The notes under the pieces were generated by a model. That model worked only from the letters and a program-made list of their open reading frames with translations. It did no database searches and was not told the origin of the DNA. 64,000 nucleotides of DNA from Lachnospiraceae bacterium. GTDB lineage: Bacteria; Bacillota_A; Clostridia; Lachnospirales; Lachnospiraceae. Below, piece after piece: positions 36,255 to 44,654 of this stretch. A program made the position numbers and the translations under genes. Within the stretch, counting starts at the first letter, position 1; each line of letters starts with the position of its first letter. The stretch is from NCBI GenBank assembly GCA_018365895.1, contig JAGZJD010000002.1:31369-95368 (forward strand). Direction: 5' to 3'.

Positions 36255-36761
36255 TTATTCCTCCACTTTTTCTTTCTTATTATCTTTTTCATCTATCTGA
36301 GGTTCTGCTGCTGTCTCCAACTTATCCGATTCCTCAGTTTCTTCCGGTTCCATGCATGAAATAAACTTCTCATGGTATACCGGATAATTCTTCTTCAGAG
36401 AGATCGGTTTCCCAAGTTCTGTCAGGAAACAGTGCGAAGTCTCTCCTTTACAGTGAATCATATTTGTTTTCTTGTTCACAACCTGATAGCTGATCACAAG
36501 CTTGATTCCATTATATTCTTTGATCGTCAGGTCAATTCTGGCTGTATCGCCAAATTTCAACATCCGAAGATATTTTGCACTGGCTTCCAGCACCGGACAA
36601 AGAATTCCTTTCTTTTCCAGTTCTTCGTAAGGAAGACCAATCTGTCTCATAAAATCTGTTCTCGCCTCTTCAAACCAGCGAATATAATTTGAATGATGCA
36701 CCACCTTCATCTGATCTGTCTCGTAATACTGTATCTGATGTTCATACGGACGAAGCTGCAT
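36255..36761 (-). CDS. Acyl-CoA thioesterase (hot-dog fold, YbgC/FadM type)
   Basis: A 168-residue single hot-dog protein that would hydrolyse a (hydroxy- or short-chain) acyl-CoA. The signature is YETDQMKVVHHSNYIRWFEEAR (residues about 14-35), with Asp in the place of the catalytic residue and the His-Ser-Asn turn. About 30 charged residues at the C-terminus are extra and likely disordered. It is the first gene after the Thr T-box and 3 bp before thrS, so it is made under threonine starvation along with thrS; no functional link is obvious. Confidence 0.88.
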   Translation of the reverse strand: MQLRPYEHQIQYYETDQMKVVHHSNYIRWFEEARTDFMRQIGLPYEELEKKGILCPVLEASAKYLRMLKFGDTARIDLTIKEYNGIKLVISYQVVNKKTNMIHCKGETSHCFLTELGKPISLKKNYPVYHEKFISCMEPEETEESDKLETAAEPQIDEKDNKKEKVEE

Positions 36762-36787
36762 GTCATTTCACTCCTTCATTTCCAAAT

Positions 36788-37030
36788 AAAAAATCCCCTG
36801 CAATGAATCACTTCACTGCAAGGGACGAGTTGATATGGTAACTCGCGGTTCCACCCCGCTTGTACCAGTCCTCTGACTGGAACCACTTATTCTGATGATA
36901 ACGGAATCACCGTGCAGTTTTGCTGCCGCTCAGAGGTAGTCTTCAGATGCTTCTGTGATAAAGAACTTCCAGCCACCGGTTCTTCTCTCTGGATCTTTTC
37001 ACATCTTACTCGTCTCGTCAACGCTTTTCA
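36788..37030 (-). ncRNA. T-box riboswitch (Thr)
   Basis: Minus-strand leader with the T-box proper GGTGGAACCGCGAGT (about 36858-36841), the terminator TCCCTTGCAGTGAA/TTCATTGCAGGGGA followed by TTTTTT (36825-36788) and a stem I with a specifier region GACTACCTCTGAG (about 36945). The Thr codons ACT or ACC lie there; which is read cannot be fixed by eye (TAC, Tyr, also overlaps). Assignment to Thr rests on thrS downstream. Confidence 0.88.
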
Positions 37031-37041
37031 TATATGCTCCT

Positions 37042-37069
37042 ATTATAACACGGCGACTTGATTTGTCAA
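37042..37069 (-). promoter_or_regulatory. Promoter of the Thr T-box transcript
   Basis: TTGACA (37069-37064), 16-bp spacer and a perfect TATAAT (37047-37042), just upstream of stem I. Confidence 0.85.
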
Positions 37070-37788
37070 CGAACAAATTTGAATAATACTCGTTTCCCCT
37101 CCGCAAAAAACTCTCTCATCATATAATTGGGCAATACAATTGGTTTTGTACTGGCTGCCAGTCCATATACCTTTCCATATCCGACATTTTCTGCCAGTTT
37201 CATGGCACGGTAAATATGAAAGTTATTCGTCACAATTCCTATTTTCTGCCCTCGCATTTCTCCAATAATCTTCTTACTGTTCATCAGATTCTCATAAGTG
37301 GATACTGATGCATCTTCAAGAAAAATATCTCTTTCCGGCACACCTCTCTTCTTCAGATATTCTGCCATAGCTTCTGCTTCACTGACTTCTTCGCCGATTC
37401 CCTGACCACCTGACACAATAATTCTGTTTCCAGGATGTGTCCTATAATAGTTCAAAGCCCGATCAAGCCGTCTGCGAAGAGCATCTGTCACTTTTTTTCC
37501 ACGCACCTGAGCTCCTAGTACAATCATCCAGTTAAGACTGTCCGGCTCCTGCTGCGCCATAGCCTTTATAACTTTTCCTTCTACGATCACAACAGCTATT
37601 CCTGTCAAAATTCCAATACATCCAATTACTGTCTGAATATATTCCGGTAAATATTCCCACCCTCTCCCAAGCATCAAAAACATAAATCCAAGAAAAATCC
37701 AAAAACCTGAGAAGGTCATATTCCATATTCTGGAAGAAATTACCATCGCAAAATAATATATAAAACAAATACACCCAAATAAAATCAC
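37066..37788 (-). CDS. YdcF/SanA family membrane protein
   Basis: A 240-residue protein with two to three N-terminal helices (about 1-75) and a DUF218 domain. The domain shows LNWMIVLGAQVRGKKVTDAL, RIIVSGGQGIGEEVSEAEAMAEYL and GIVTNNFHIYRAM. Members such as ElyC and SanA affect envelope or peptidoglycan integrity. GTG 37788 is chosen because AGGAGG stands 7 bases upstream. A GTG 45 bp earlier lies inside the terminator of the SEC-C gene and is rejected. Its last codons overlap the promoter of the Thr T-box transcript by a few bases. Confidence 0.85.
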   Translation of the reverse strand: MILFGCICFIYYFAMVISSRIWNMTFSGFWIFLGFMFLMLGRGWEYLPEYIQTVIGCIGILTGIAVVIVEGKVIKAMAQQEPDSLNWMIVLGAQVRGKKVTDALRRRLDRALNYYRTHPGNRIIVSGGQGIGEEVSEAEAMAEYLKKRGVPERDIFLEDASVSTYENLMNSKKIIGEMRGQKIGIVTNNFHIYRAMKLAENVGYGKVYGLAASTKPIVLPNYMMREFFAEGKRVLFKFVR

Positions 37789-37803
37789 ATCTTTTCCTCC
37801 TGA

Positions 37804-37842
37804 AACAAAAAAGAAGCCAGATACAATCCGCACCTGACTTCC
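37804..37842 (-). terminator. Terminator of the SEC-C gene
   Basis: The stem GAAGTCAG/CTGGCTTC with a 13-base loop is followed by TTTTTTG on the minus strand. It lies between the SEC-C stop and the YdcF ribosome-binding site. Confidence 0.75.
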
Positions 37843-37850
37843 CCATCTAA

Positions 37851-38351
37851 CTATCTGCCGCAGCAGTGTTTATATTTCTTTCCGCTTCCGCACGGGCACG
37901 GATCATTTCTTCCGATTTTTTTCGGCTTTCTGATCGTTCCTGAGTTCTTCTGAATCTTGTAGAGCTCTCTCTTTTTCTCCGCTGTAAAAATCTCATCCCA
38001 CTGCGGAAGTTCATAAAGCCACTCTGCCTTTGCATCTACCATGTTCATGTATAACTTCTCTTTATCAAATGCAAGGCTGACAACTGTATCTTCATCCATC
38101 GTTTCAATCGGATTCTCTGTCTTCAGACTTTCATTGATACCATCAAGGAATCCAACCATTGTCAGAACTTCTACACCATATTTTGCTGCCAGTTCTTTCA
38201 CAGTTCCTTTCACTTCTTCATCCGGATTGGAAAGAAGCTGCTCATAAATTCCTTTTTCTGTTAAAAAATATGCATTCCAGAACTTCTGTAATGCTGCTCT
38301 GTCCATTTCTTTTGAATATGCTATTTCATGCCATTGCTCTAATAAACTCAT
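37851..38351 (-). CDS. SEC-C metal-binding domain protein
   Basis: A 166-residue protein. The C-terminal 20 residues form a SEC-C zinc motif, [17 protein letters not shown] (C-x-C...C-C/H), as found at the end of SecA and many small proteins. The preceding 140 residues are helical and charged, with no family recognised. It is a single-gene unit with a predicted promoter interleaved with that of the divergent small gene. Function unknown. Confidence 0.88.
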   Translation of the reverse strand: MSLLEQWHEIAYSKEMDRAALQKFWNAYFLTEKGIYEQLLSNPDEEVKGTVKELAAKYGVEVLTMVGFLDGINESLKTENPIETMDEDTVVSLAFDKEKLYMNMVDAKAEWLYELPQWDEIFTAEKKRELYKIQKNSGTIRKPKKIGRNDPCPCGSGKKYKHCCGR

Positions 38352-38392
38352 TTCAAAATACTCCTTTGTATATTTTCATTCTTTACTCGCAT

Positions 38393-38421
38393 ATTATATA
38401 CCATTTCTTGCAGTTTTCCAA
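38393..38421 (-). promoter_or_regulatory. Promoter of the SEC-C gene
   Basis: TTGGAA (38421-38416), 17-bp spacer, TATAAT (38398-38393). Its -35 lies inside the spacer of the divergent promoter at 38408-38436, so the two overlap. Confidence 0.6.
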
Positions 38422-38436
38422 GATTCTTTATATAAT
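38408..38436 (+). promoter_or_regulatory. Promoter of the small membrane-protein gene
   Basis: TTGCAG (38408-38413), 17-bp spacer, TATAAT (38431-38436), about 35 bp before the ATG at 38471. It overlaps the SEC-C promoter on the other strand. Confidence 0.6.
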
Positions 38437-38470
38437 ATCCTTAAAAATTCTTATAAAAAGGATGATCATC

Positions 38471-38692
38471 ATGAAAAAATTCAAAAGAATCGCAGCGGGA
38501 ACTGGTGTTTTTCTGCTTGTTGGAATGTATCTGTGTACTTTAATCTTTGCACTTCTGGATAATCCAAAGACAATGCTTATGTTCAAGTTCTCGATCGCAC
38601 TGTCGCTCATTGTCCCGGTTCTATGTTATGGTATTGTACTTTTTACCCGGCTTTCTGACCGAAACAAACCAGATTCTTCAGATGACAATTAG
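38471..38692 (+). CDS. Small two-helix membrane protein, unknown
   Basis: A 73-residue protein: MKKFKRIAAG start, a first membrane helix (about 11-30), a short turn LLDNPKTMLMFK, a second helix (about 43-62) and a charged tail. ATG 38471 follows AAAAAGG at a workable distance and sits behind a good promoter. A longer frame is open upstream but has no ribosome-binding site. No family recognised. The transcript ends at the hairpin 38723-38752. Confidence 0.7.
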   Translation: MKKFKRIAAGTGVFLLVGMYLCTLIFALLDNPKTMLMFKFSIALSLIVPVLCYGIVLFTRLSDRNKPDSSDDN

Positions 38693-38714
38693 ACAATCTC
38701 TGTTACTCCATTGC

Positions 38715-38861
38715 TCAAATATAAAGTTCTGCAAGCATCAGCGCAGAACTTTTTCTGTTTTCTTCTCCTATCTGACGTTTCGTTAAATTCTCTTTTCTTT
38801 TTTTCAGGTATTCTTCAATTGATATAACACCTTTTACTGTCTGTTTTTCATTTTGCTTCAT
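38715..38861 (-). CDS. Small charged protein, unknown
   Basis: A 48-residue basic protein starting MKQNEKQTVKGVISIEEYL, without membrane segments. GGAGGT stands exactly 7 bases before ATG 38861, which is the main support. Its last ten codons (SSALMLAELYI region) are made of the terminator hairpin of the convergent small membrane-protein gene. No family recognised. It could be an unstudied small protein or a chance frame behind a good ribosome-binding site. The 38862-39064 interval upstream is AT-rich with no clear promoter. Confidence 0.5.
   Translation of the reverse strand: MKQNEKQTVKGVISIEEYLKKRKENLTKRQIGEENRKSSALMLAELYI
38723..38756. terminator. Bidirectional intrinsic terminator
   Basis: A perfect 10-bp stem (AAAGTTCTGC 38723-38732 / GCAGAACTTT 38743-38752) and a ten-base loop is followed by TTCTGTTTT on the plus strand. 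It ends the small membrane-protein gene and lies inside the 3' end of the 48-residue minus-strand gene. Confidence 0.75.
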
Positions 38862-39064
38862 ATGCTGTACCTCCTTATTTTCGAATACCGACATTATCAT
38901 CTATATGATTCAAATATAAAAAATATTCCTTTTATTTTCTCTTCCCTCACTCTATATTCTGATTTTAACAAGCATTTGTGACCCCCTTATGACTGAACTC
39001 TAAAGCCTTTCTAATTTGTTTCTTAAAAATAATTTATAATTTTTTAGAAAACCATAAAAATTAC

Positions 39065-39094
39065 TTGACATTCAAACAGAGCGAATTCTATATT
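39065..39094 (+). promoter_or_regulatory. Promoter of asnA
   Basis: TTGACA (39065-39070), 18-bp spacer, TATATT (39089-39094), 40 bp before the asnA start. Confidence 0.7.
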
Positions 39095-39133
39095 ATTAGG
39101 TATATAAAAATAATAGAAAGGAAGTATGCTGTT

Positions 39134-40144
39134 ATGGAACATTTATACATTCCAGATCACTACATTTCTCCACTGAATATTAGAGAAACCGAAGTTGCCA
39201 TCAAAGAGGTAAAAGACCATTTTGAACATGCCCTTGCGAAATCGCTTCACTTGACTCGTGTATCTGCCCCGCTTTTTGTGAATCCAAGCACCGGTCTAAA
39301 TGATAACCTCAACGGCATTGAACGCCCTGTCTCCTTCGGTGTACGCGAGCAAAACGATACTGAATTTGAGATTGTTCACTCTCTTGCCAAATGGAAACGT
39401 ATGGCGTTAAAGCGCTATAATTTCCATTCCGGAGAAGGTCTTTACACGGATATGAATGCAATCCGCCGTGACGAAGATACTGATAATATTCATTCCATTT
39501 TTGTAGATCAATGGGATTGGGAGAAAATTATTTCCCGTGAGGAGCGCAATACCGAAACACTGGAATACACTGTTCGAAAAGTCTACTCTGCTCTAAAAGA
39601 TACGGAGCAGTATATTTCAAGACGTTACAATTATATTGAACCGCTTCTTCCGGATGAGATTACATTTATCACATCACAGGAACTGGAAAATCTGTACCCT
39701 GACTGCACACCAAAAGAAAGAGAATATAAAATTACCAAACAAAAGAAAGCAGTATTTATTTCCCAAATTGGTAAAACGCTTGCTTCCGGTGAAAAACATG
39801 ACGGACGTGCACCAGACTATGATGATTGGGATTTAAACGGCGATATCATCGTTTACTACCCTATACTGGATATCGCCTTAGAACTGTCTTCTATGGGTAT
39901 CCGCGTAGATGAACGTTCACTTGCGCGTCAGTTAAAACTTTCTGGCTGTGAAGACAGAGCAGAATTAGACTTCCAAAAATCTCTCTTAAATGGTGAACTT
40001 CCTTATACTGTCGGCGGTGGAATCGGGCAGTCGCGTATCTGTATGTTTTATCTGCGTAAAGCACATATTGGAGAAGTACAATCTTCCGTATGGCCGGATA
40101 AAATTGCCCAAGAGGCACTGGCACATGGCATTCAACTTCTTTAG
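39134..40144 (+). CDS. asnA: Aspartate-ammonia ligase (asparagine synthetase A)
   Basis: Makes asparagine from aspartate and ammonia with ATP to AMP; class II synthetase fold. It has 336 residues (E. coli AsnA 330). Visible parts: LTRVSAPLFVNPSTGLNDNL, FEIVHSLAKWKRMAL, GEGLYTDMNAIRRDED, HSIFVDQWDWEK and the closing TVGGGIGQSRICMFYL. ATG 39134 (MEHLYIPDHYIS) follows AAAGGAAG; the frame upstream passes through the promoter. It is a single-gene unit. Confidence 0.96.
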   Translation: MEHLYIPDHYISPLNIRETEVAIKEVKDHFEHALAKSLHLTRVSAPLFVNPSTGLNDNLNGIERPVSFGVREQNDTEFEIVHSLAKWKRMALKRYNFHSGEGLYTDMNAIRRDEDTDNIHSIFVDQWDWEKIISREERNTETLEYTVRKVYSALKDTEQYISRRYNYIEPLLPDEITFITSQELENLYPDCTPKEREYKITKQKKAVFISQIGKTLASGEKHDGRAPDYDDWDLNGDIIVYYPILDIALELSSMGIRVDERSLARQLKLSGCEDRAELDFQKSLLNGELPYTVGGGIGQSRICMFYLRKAHIGEVQSSVWPDKIAQEALAHGIQLL

Positions 40145-40181
40145 ACACATGATAAACTGACAATGATACATAGATGCAAAA

Positions 40182-40235
40182 ATCCCCTGACCATTTCGGC
40201 AAATCCTTTTGCCTCAACAATCAGGGGATATTTTA
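40182..40235. terminator. Intrinsic terminator between asnA and ybjQ-like gene
   Basis: ATCCCCTGA (40182-40190) pairs with TCAGGGGAT (40221-40229) across a 30-base loop holding a small inner hairpin. It is followed by ATTTTATTTT on the plus strand. Confidence 0.7.
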
Positions 40236-40239
40236 TTTT

Positions 40240-40560
40240 CTACTCCACTACAACAGCTGTTCCGCTTGCTGTAACCATTAACATTCCATTGTCCGTACCG
40301 AGTACCTCATAATCAATATCAACGCCTACTACTGCATTTGCTCCTCGATCTATCGCACGTTGCTCCAGTTCGATCAGTGCATTCTGCCTTGCTTTCACAA
40401 GTTCTTCTTCGTAACTTCCGGATCTTCCCCCAAAGAAATTGCTGAAAGACGCTGCAATATCTCTCACAAAATTCACACCGGAAATCACTTCTCCAAATAC
40501 AATTCCACGATACTCAACGATTCTTCTTCCTTCTACGGATGGTGTTGTTGTAATAATCAT
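40240..40560 (-). CDS. YbjQ/UPF0145 family protein
   Basis: A 106-residue protein of the YbjQ family, pentameric in solved members, with no known activity. It shows [25 protein letters not shown] at the N-terminus and [16 protein letters not shown]. It is last in xpaC-telA-ybjQ, 16 bp after the telA stop. Confidence 0.9.
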   Translation of the reverse strand: MIITTTPSVEGRRIVEYRGIVFGEVISGVNFVRDIAASFSNFFGGRSGSYEEELVKARQNALIELEQRAIDRGANAVVGVDIDYEVLGTDNGMLMVTASGTAVVVE

Positions 40561-40576
40561 ATGCTTTTCTCCTTTC

Positions 40577-41713
40577 TTAACGATGGATCTGAAGTAATTT
40601 CTGCTTCAGATCTTGCTCAAGCTGATACATTTCCTGTTCTGCTTCTTTGCGCTTCTGTCTTCCTTCTTCCTGTATCTTCATCACTTCATCAAACGTCTCG
40701 ATCAAGGACTCATTCGTTTGTTTCAATGTCTCCATATCTACAATTCCCCGCTCAGACTCTCTCGCCGTTTCTACAGATGCCATTTTCAATGCCTGTGCGT
40801 TCTTCTTCAACAACTCATTCGTCATATCTGTCACTGCTCTCTGAGCCTGAGAAGCTTTCAACGAATCTTCCACTCCGAGGGCAATTACCATCTGGCTCTT
40901 CCATAATGGAATCGTATTGACAATCGTAGACTGAATCTTTTCTACCATCATCGTATCATTCCCCTGCACAAGACGAATCTGTGGCGCTGTCTGCATCGCG
41001 ATCATCTTCGTTAATTCAAGGTCATGGATTTTCTTTTCAAATCGGTTGCAAAATGCTTCTAAATCTTTGGCTGCCTGTGCATCTTCCGGTAAATTCGTTC
41101 TTGTCGCTTTATCCAACAGCTGTTTCAGATCATTTTCACGAATCTGCACCAGCTTTTTCTTTCCAGCCACTACATACATTGTCAGCTCTTTAAAATAAGT
41201 CAAGTTTGTCTCATACATTTTATCAAGAATTGCAATGTCTTTCATCAATTTTACTTGATGTTCTTCCAAATCAGACGTAATCTTCTCAATGTTTACTTCC
41301 ACTTTATCATATCTGGCTTTCATAACCTCCATTTTGTTAGAAGCTTTTTTAAAGAATCCAAAGAATCCTTTTTCTTTCTCTTCTTCATCAAAATTCTTCA
41401 ATTCACCGATAACTCCTTCGAGAAGTGTACCGATTTCTCCCAGATCTTTTGTTCTTACATTTTCCAGCGCTGCCTCCGAAAAATCTGCCATTTTCTTCTG
41501 TGTTCCTGCACCGTACTGCAAAATCATATTTGTATTCGTAATATCAATCTGCTGGGCAAACAATTCTGCCTGCTTCTGTTCTTCTTCTGTCAGAACACTA
41601 TCGTTCCATGTTTCTTCTGTCTTTATAACTTCTGCCGGAGTTTCTTCTTCGGCAAATGGTTCTAACGTCAATGTAGGTGTATCTGTAAATGCTTCAAACT
41701 TCTTCTCTTCCAT
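40577..41713 (-). CDS. TelA-family protein (toxic anion resistance)
   Basis: A 378-residue cytoplasmic coiled-coil protein of the TelA/KlaA/YceH family, named for tellurite resistance but of general envelope-stress association in Firmicutes. It begins [20 protein letters not shown] and shows the family core [35 protein letters not shown] and [13 protein letters not shown]. It starts 3 bp after the xpaC-like stop; the xpaC-telA pair is conserved in Firmicutes. Confidence 0.92.
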   Translation of the reverse strand: MEEKKFEAFTDTPTLTLEPFAEEETPAEVIKTEETWNDSVLTEEEQKQAELFAQQIDITNTNMILQYGAGTQKKMADFSEAALENVRTKDLGEIGTLLEGVIGELKNFDEEEKEKGFFGFFKKASNKMEVMKARYDKVEVNIEKITSDLEEHQVKLMKDIAILDKMYETNLTYFKELTMYVVAGKKKLVQIRENDLKQLLDKATRTNLPEDAQAAKDLEAFCNRFEKKIHDLELTKMIAMQTAPQIRLVQGNDTMMVEKIQSTIVNTIPLWKSQMVIALGVEDSLKASQAQRAVTDMTNELLKKNAQALKMASVETARESERGIVDMETLKQTNESLIETFDEVMKIQEEGRQKRKEAEQEMYQLEQDLKQKLLQIHR

Positions 41714-41716
41714 CTC

Positions 41717-42901
41717 TTATTTATTCCTTTCTGTAAAATCATTCTTTGTCAATCCTTCTTGAGCAAGCATTATATGCAGTACGGAAATATCTGAAGACAC
41801 GTCCCAGGCTGTATCCTGAAACAGACCGTCTAACATTTTCTCAAATGCTTCATTTAATGTATCCAACGTTGCTTCTATTTCTTTCTTAGAATTCTGGATC
41901 GTTTCTGTATCAACAGACTGACTCTCAAGCTCCGCATATGCCTGCAGCAATTTTACTGTTGTCGGAAGATAATATTTCAAAAGCCGGCGAATATCATCTA
42001 TCTGCTCCGGATGTTGTTCAATTCTCTCAAAGATTTTTTTTACAAGAAACTCCATTCTGGAAATCTTTCTTGAAATTTCTTCTCCCGGAATTCTGTCATT
42101 CCACCTCCGGATTTCTTCGATATAGTCCTGTCCACTTTGAATGATCTGCTGTGCTTCTTCACTGAGTTTTTTCGCTGTCTTCTTCTCTGCTTTCTCTTGA
42201 TCTGATGTCAAGTCAGCTGCTTGAACTGCCTGTTTTTGTTTCTCAAGCATAAGATACTCTTCGTATACTTTATCTGATGTCATAAAACAAGTTTTACTTC
42301 GATCAAAATGCCCTTCCCGAAACCATCCTTTTTCAATCATTTTCTGAATATCTTTTCTTATATAACCAACAGATTTTCCTGTATATGTAGCCAAATCCTC
42401 CAGATTACAGTATTGCGTATCCTGCAATTTCTGCAGATATTTTCGAAATCTGGTGATTCCTTTCATCTTTCTGCGTCCGCCTGTTACCAGACAGAACAGC
42501 AAAAATGTAATAACACCAAGCAGTATTGCACCAATTTTAATCGCCGGATAAAACATCTCTCCAATTATCATCAGTAAAAGCAAGGATAATAAGCCAAAAC
42601 CAAAAATCCCTCCCAAAATTGCCCCGGGAATGACCATTCCAAGTCCACTGCTCCAGACCTTCTTATCATTGATGTACAGTCTTGCTTTTTCTCTTTCTTT
42701 CTGCAATGCTAATTCTTGCTGTTCTCTCTGTTGCTTCGCGTACTTTGTCTGACGCATTATATTTCCTGTAATATTGTCGGCTGCACTGCTTACGACATTA
42801 CTGATTGTCTGATTTAATTTTTGAAAATCTTGTGAATTTACCGCATTTTCCACGATATCCCGCACAGAATTTCCTATTTTTTCCCATTCTTTTTTGTCCA
42901 T
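41717..42901 (-). CDS. XpaC family protein
   Basis: A 394-residue protein of the XpaC family (5-bromo-4-chloroindolyl phosphate hydrolysis). It has a helical N-terminal part rich in Gln/Lys (about 1-80), two membrane helices (about 80-135, GMVIPGAILGGIFGFGLLS and MIGEMFYPAIKIGAILLG), then a winged-helix-like segment YTGKSVGYIRKDIQKMIEKGWF (about 170-195) and a long C-terminal coiled coil. It is first in xpaC-telA-ybjQ. The molecular role is unknown. Confidence 0.88.
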   Translation of the reverse strand: MDKKEWEKIGNSVRDIVENAVNSQDFQKLNQTISNVVSSAADNITGNIMRQTKYAKQQREQQELALQKEREKARLYINDKKVWSSGLGMVIPGAILGGIFGFGLLSLLLLMIIGEMFYPAIKIGAILLGVITFLLFCLVTGGRRKMKGITRFRKYLQKLQDTQYCNLEDLATYTGKSVGYIRKDIQKMIEKGWFREGHFDRSKTCFMTSDKVYEEYLMLEKQKQAVQAADLTSDQEKAEKKTAKKLSEEAQQIIQSGQDYIEEIRRWNDRIPGEEISRKISRMEFLVKKIFERIEQHPEQIDDIRRLLKYYLPTTVKLLQAYAELESQSVDTETIQNSKKEIEATLDTLNEAFEKMLDGLFQDTAWDVSSDISVLHIMLAQEGLTKNDFTERNK

Positions 42902-42977
42902 GCCATCTTCCTGTCACTTTCTTTCATTTGCTTCGTGTGTTTTTTTCATTATACCTTTAATACATGCAAATTACAAC

Positions 42978-43018
42978 AAAAAGAGAGCCGCTGTTCTCAA
43001 TTACAGCGACTCTTTGAC
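42978..43018 (-). terminator. Terminator of purA and the small anchor-like frame
   Basis: The minus-strand stem AAAGAGTCGCTG/CAGCGGCTCTCTTT has one bulge and a ten-base loop and is followed by TTTTTGTT. It lies downstream of purA. Confidence 0.75.
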
Positions 43019-43048
43019 TCTTATTTTATGAGCAGGAAAATCAATTTC

Positions 43049-43156
43049 TTATTTAAAAAATCTCTTTCTGACAGATACGACTACAACTGCTGCTGCCAAC
43101 AGCATGCACAGTACAATTACAGATATATTGGTATGATCGCCGGTCTCATCTTGCAT
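43049..43156 (-). pseudogene. Cell-wall anchor tail fragment (sortase-substrate-like)
   Basis: A 35-codon frame just after purA reads MQDETGDHTNISVIVLCML, then an Ala/Val-rich helix, and ends VRKRFFK. This is the layout of a sortase sorting signal: x-x-TGD motif, hydrophobic helix, positive tail. The large extracellular part that normally precedes it is absent, and purA begins 24 bp upstream. There is no good ribosome-binding site. It is best seen as the stub of a lost surface protein, though a small membrane peptide cannot be excluded. Confidence 0.55.
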
Positions 43157-43179
43157 AGAACTTTTTCTGACTTTTCTTT

Positions 43180-44460
43180 TTATTTCTGACGATAAATAAT
43201 ATCGTCTCTTCCCGGTCCATTAGAAATCATTGTAATCGGATATCCGAGTTTCTCTTCAACAAATTCAATATATTTACGGCAATTCTCCGGCAGATCTTCA
43301 TATTTCTTAATTCCTCGAATATCGCAATTCCACCCCGGAAGAATCTCATATACCGGTTTCGCCTTTTCCAGTAAATGTGTTGTTGGGAAGTCTGTTGTGA
43401 TCTCTCCGTCAATCTCATAAGCAACACATACCGGAATTTCTTCCAGATATCCCAACACATCCAATACGGTAAATGCAACATCTGTCGTTCCCTGCATTCT
43501 ACATCCGTATTTGGAAGCAACACAATCAAACCAGCCCATACGTCTCGGACGTCCTGTTGTTGCTCCGTATTCACCACCGTCTCCACCGCGACGTCTCAAT
43601 TCATCTGCTTCTTCTCCAAAAATTTCACTTACAAAAGCACCTGCACCAACCGCGCTTGAATATGCTTTGCAAACAGTAATGATTTTCTGAATCTCATATG
43701 GCGCAATACCGGCTCCGATAGCTCCATATGCCGCCAGTGTCGAGGACGATGTTACCATTGGGTAAATTCCATGATCCGGATCTTTTAAAGTACCAAGCTG
43801 CCCTTCCAGAAGTACTTCTTTTCCTTCTTTTAATGCGTTATAGAGGAAAAGTGACACATCACACACATATGGACGGATTGTATCACGATATCCATGAAGC
43901 TCTTCTAACAAAGTTTCCGGTGTAAGGAGCGGTTTATGATAAAGGTGCTCAAGAAGTACATTTTTCTGTTCACAAATACGTACAACTTTTTCTTTTAACA
44001 GTTCTTCATCAAACAATTCGCTAACCTGAAATCCAATCTTTGCAAACTTATCAGAATAAAACGGAGCAATGCCGGATTTGGTAGAACCAAATGATTTTCC
44101 TCCCAGTCTTTCTTCTTCATACTGATCAAATAAAATATGATATGACATAACAATCTGCGCCCTGTCTGACACAAGAATTTTCGGCATTGGAACGCCTTTC
44201 TCAACAATAGACTGGATCTCATTCATAAGAACCGGAATATTTAAAGCAACACCATTTCCGATAACACTTGTTGTATGACTATAAAACACACCGGATGGAA
44301 GCGTGTGCAGTGCAAATTTTCCATAATCATTTATAATTGTGTGTCCGGCATTGGCACCACCCTGAAAACGAACAATAATATCTGCCTGCTTTGCAAGCAT
44401 GTCTGTAATCTTGCCTTTTCCTTCATCTCCCCAGTTAGCTCCTACTACTGCTTTTACCAT
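43180..44460 (-). CDS. purA: Adenylosuccinate synthetase
   Basis: First committed step from IMP to AMP: GTP-dependent addition of aspartate. It has 426 residues. The P-loop-like GANWGDEGKGKITDML is at the N-terminus, the catalytic segment FQGGANAGHTI and the IMP-binding loop TTGRPRRMGWFDCV are present, as is GYPITMISNGPGRDDII at the C-terminus. AGGAGG stands 8 bases before ATG 44460. It is a single gene with its own promoter. Confidence 0.97.
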   Translation of the reverse strand: MVKAVVGANWGDEGKGKITDMLAKQADIIVRFQGGANAGHTIINDYGKFALHTLPSGVFYSHTTSVIGNGVALNIPVLMNEIQSIVEKGVPMPKILVSDRAQIVMSYHILFDQYEEERLGGKSFGSTKSGIAPFYSDKFAKIGFQVSELFDEELLKEKVVRICEQKNVLLEHLYHKPLLTPETLLEELHGYRDTIRPYVCDVSLFLYNALKEGKEVLLEGQLGTLKDPDHGIYPMVTSSSTLAAYGAIGAGIAPYEIQKIITVCKAYSSAVGAGAFVSEIFGEEADELRRRGGDGGEYGATTGRPRRMGWFDCVASKYGCRMQGTTDVAFTVLDVLGYLEEIPVCVAYEIDGEITTDFPTTHLLEKAKPVYEILPGWNCDIRGIKKYEDLPENCRKYIEFVEEKLGYPITMISNGPGRDDIIYRQK

Positions 44461-44489
44461 ACAACGTTACCTCCTGTTTTACATCACCG

Positions 44490-44517
44490 CCGGCATCGGC
44501 TTTTTGCGCCTCGCCGG
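44490..44517 (-). other. GC-rich hairpin in the purA 5' UTR
   Basis: CCGGC/GCCGG closes an inner GGC/GCC stem with loop GCAAAAA-type. It lies between the predicted start point (about 44530) and the ribosome-binding site (about 44472). It stands out in an AT-rich region and could affect translation; no known regulator motif was recognised. Confidence 0.45.
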
Positions 44518-44536
44518 ATTATTTTTTTACGGAGAA

Positions 44537-44565
44537 ATTATACTCTCATCTTTTTTTATTGACAA
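44537..44565 (-). promoter_or_regulatory. Promoter of purA
   Basis: TTGTCA (44565-44560), 17-bp spacer, perfect TATAAT (44542-44537). Confidence 0.75.
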
Positions 44566-44654
44566 TAGTAATTTTCCACAAAATAAAATTTTATATGCTT
44601 TTATTCTTGTAGATTCCCAATATAGTAATAGCTTCTCATAACGATACAGCTCTA

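Noticed and set aside
37789..37833. Upstream start (GTG 37833) for the YdcF gene.
   Set aside because: It lies within the terminator of the preceding gene; GTG 37788 has AGGAGG at the right distance.
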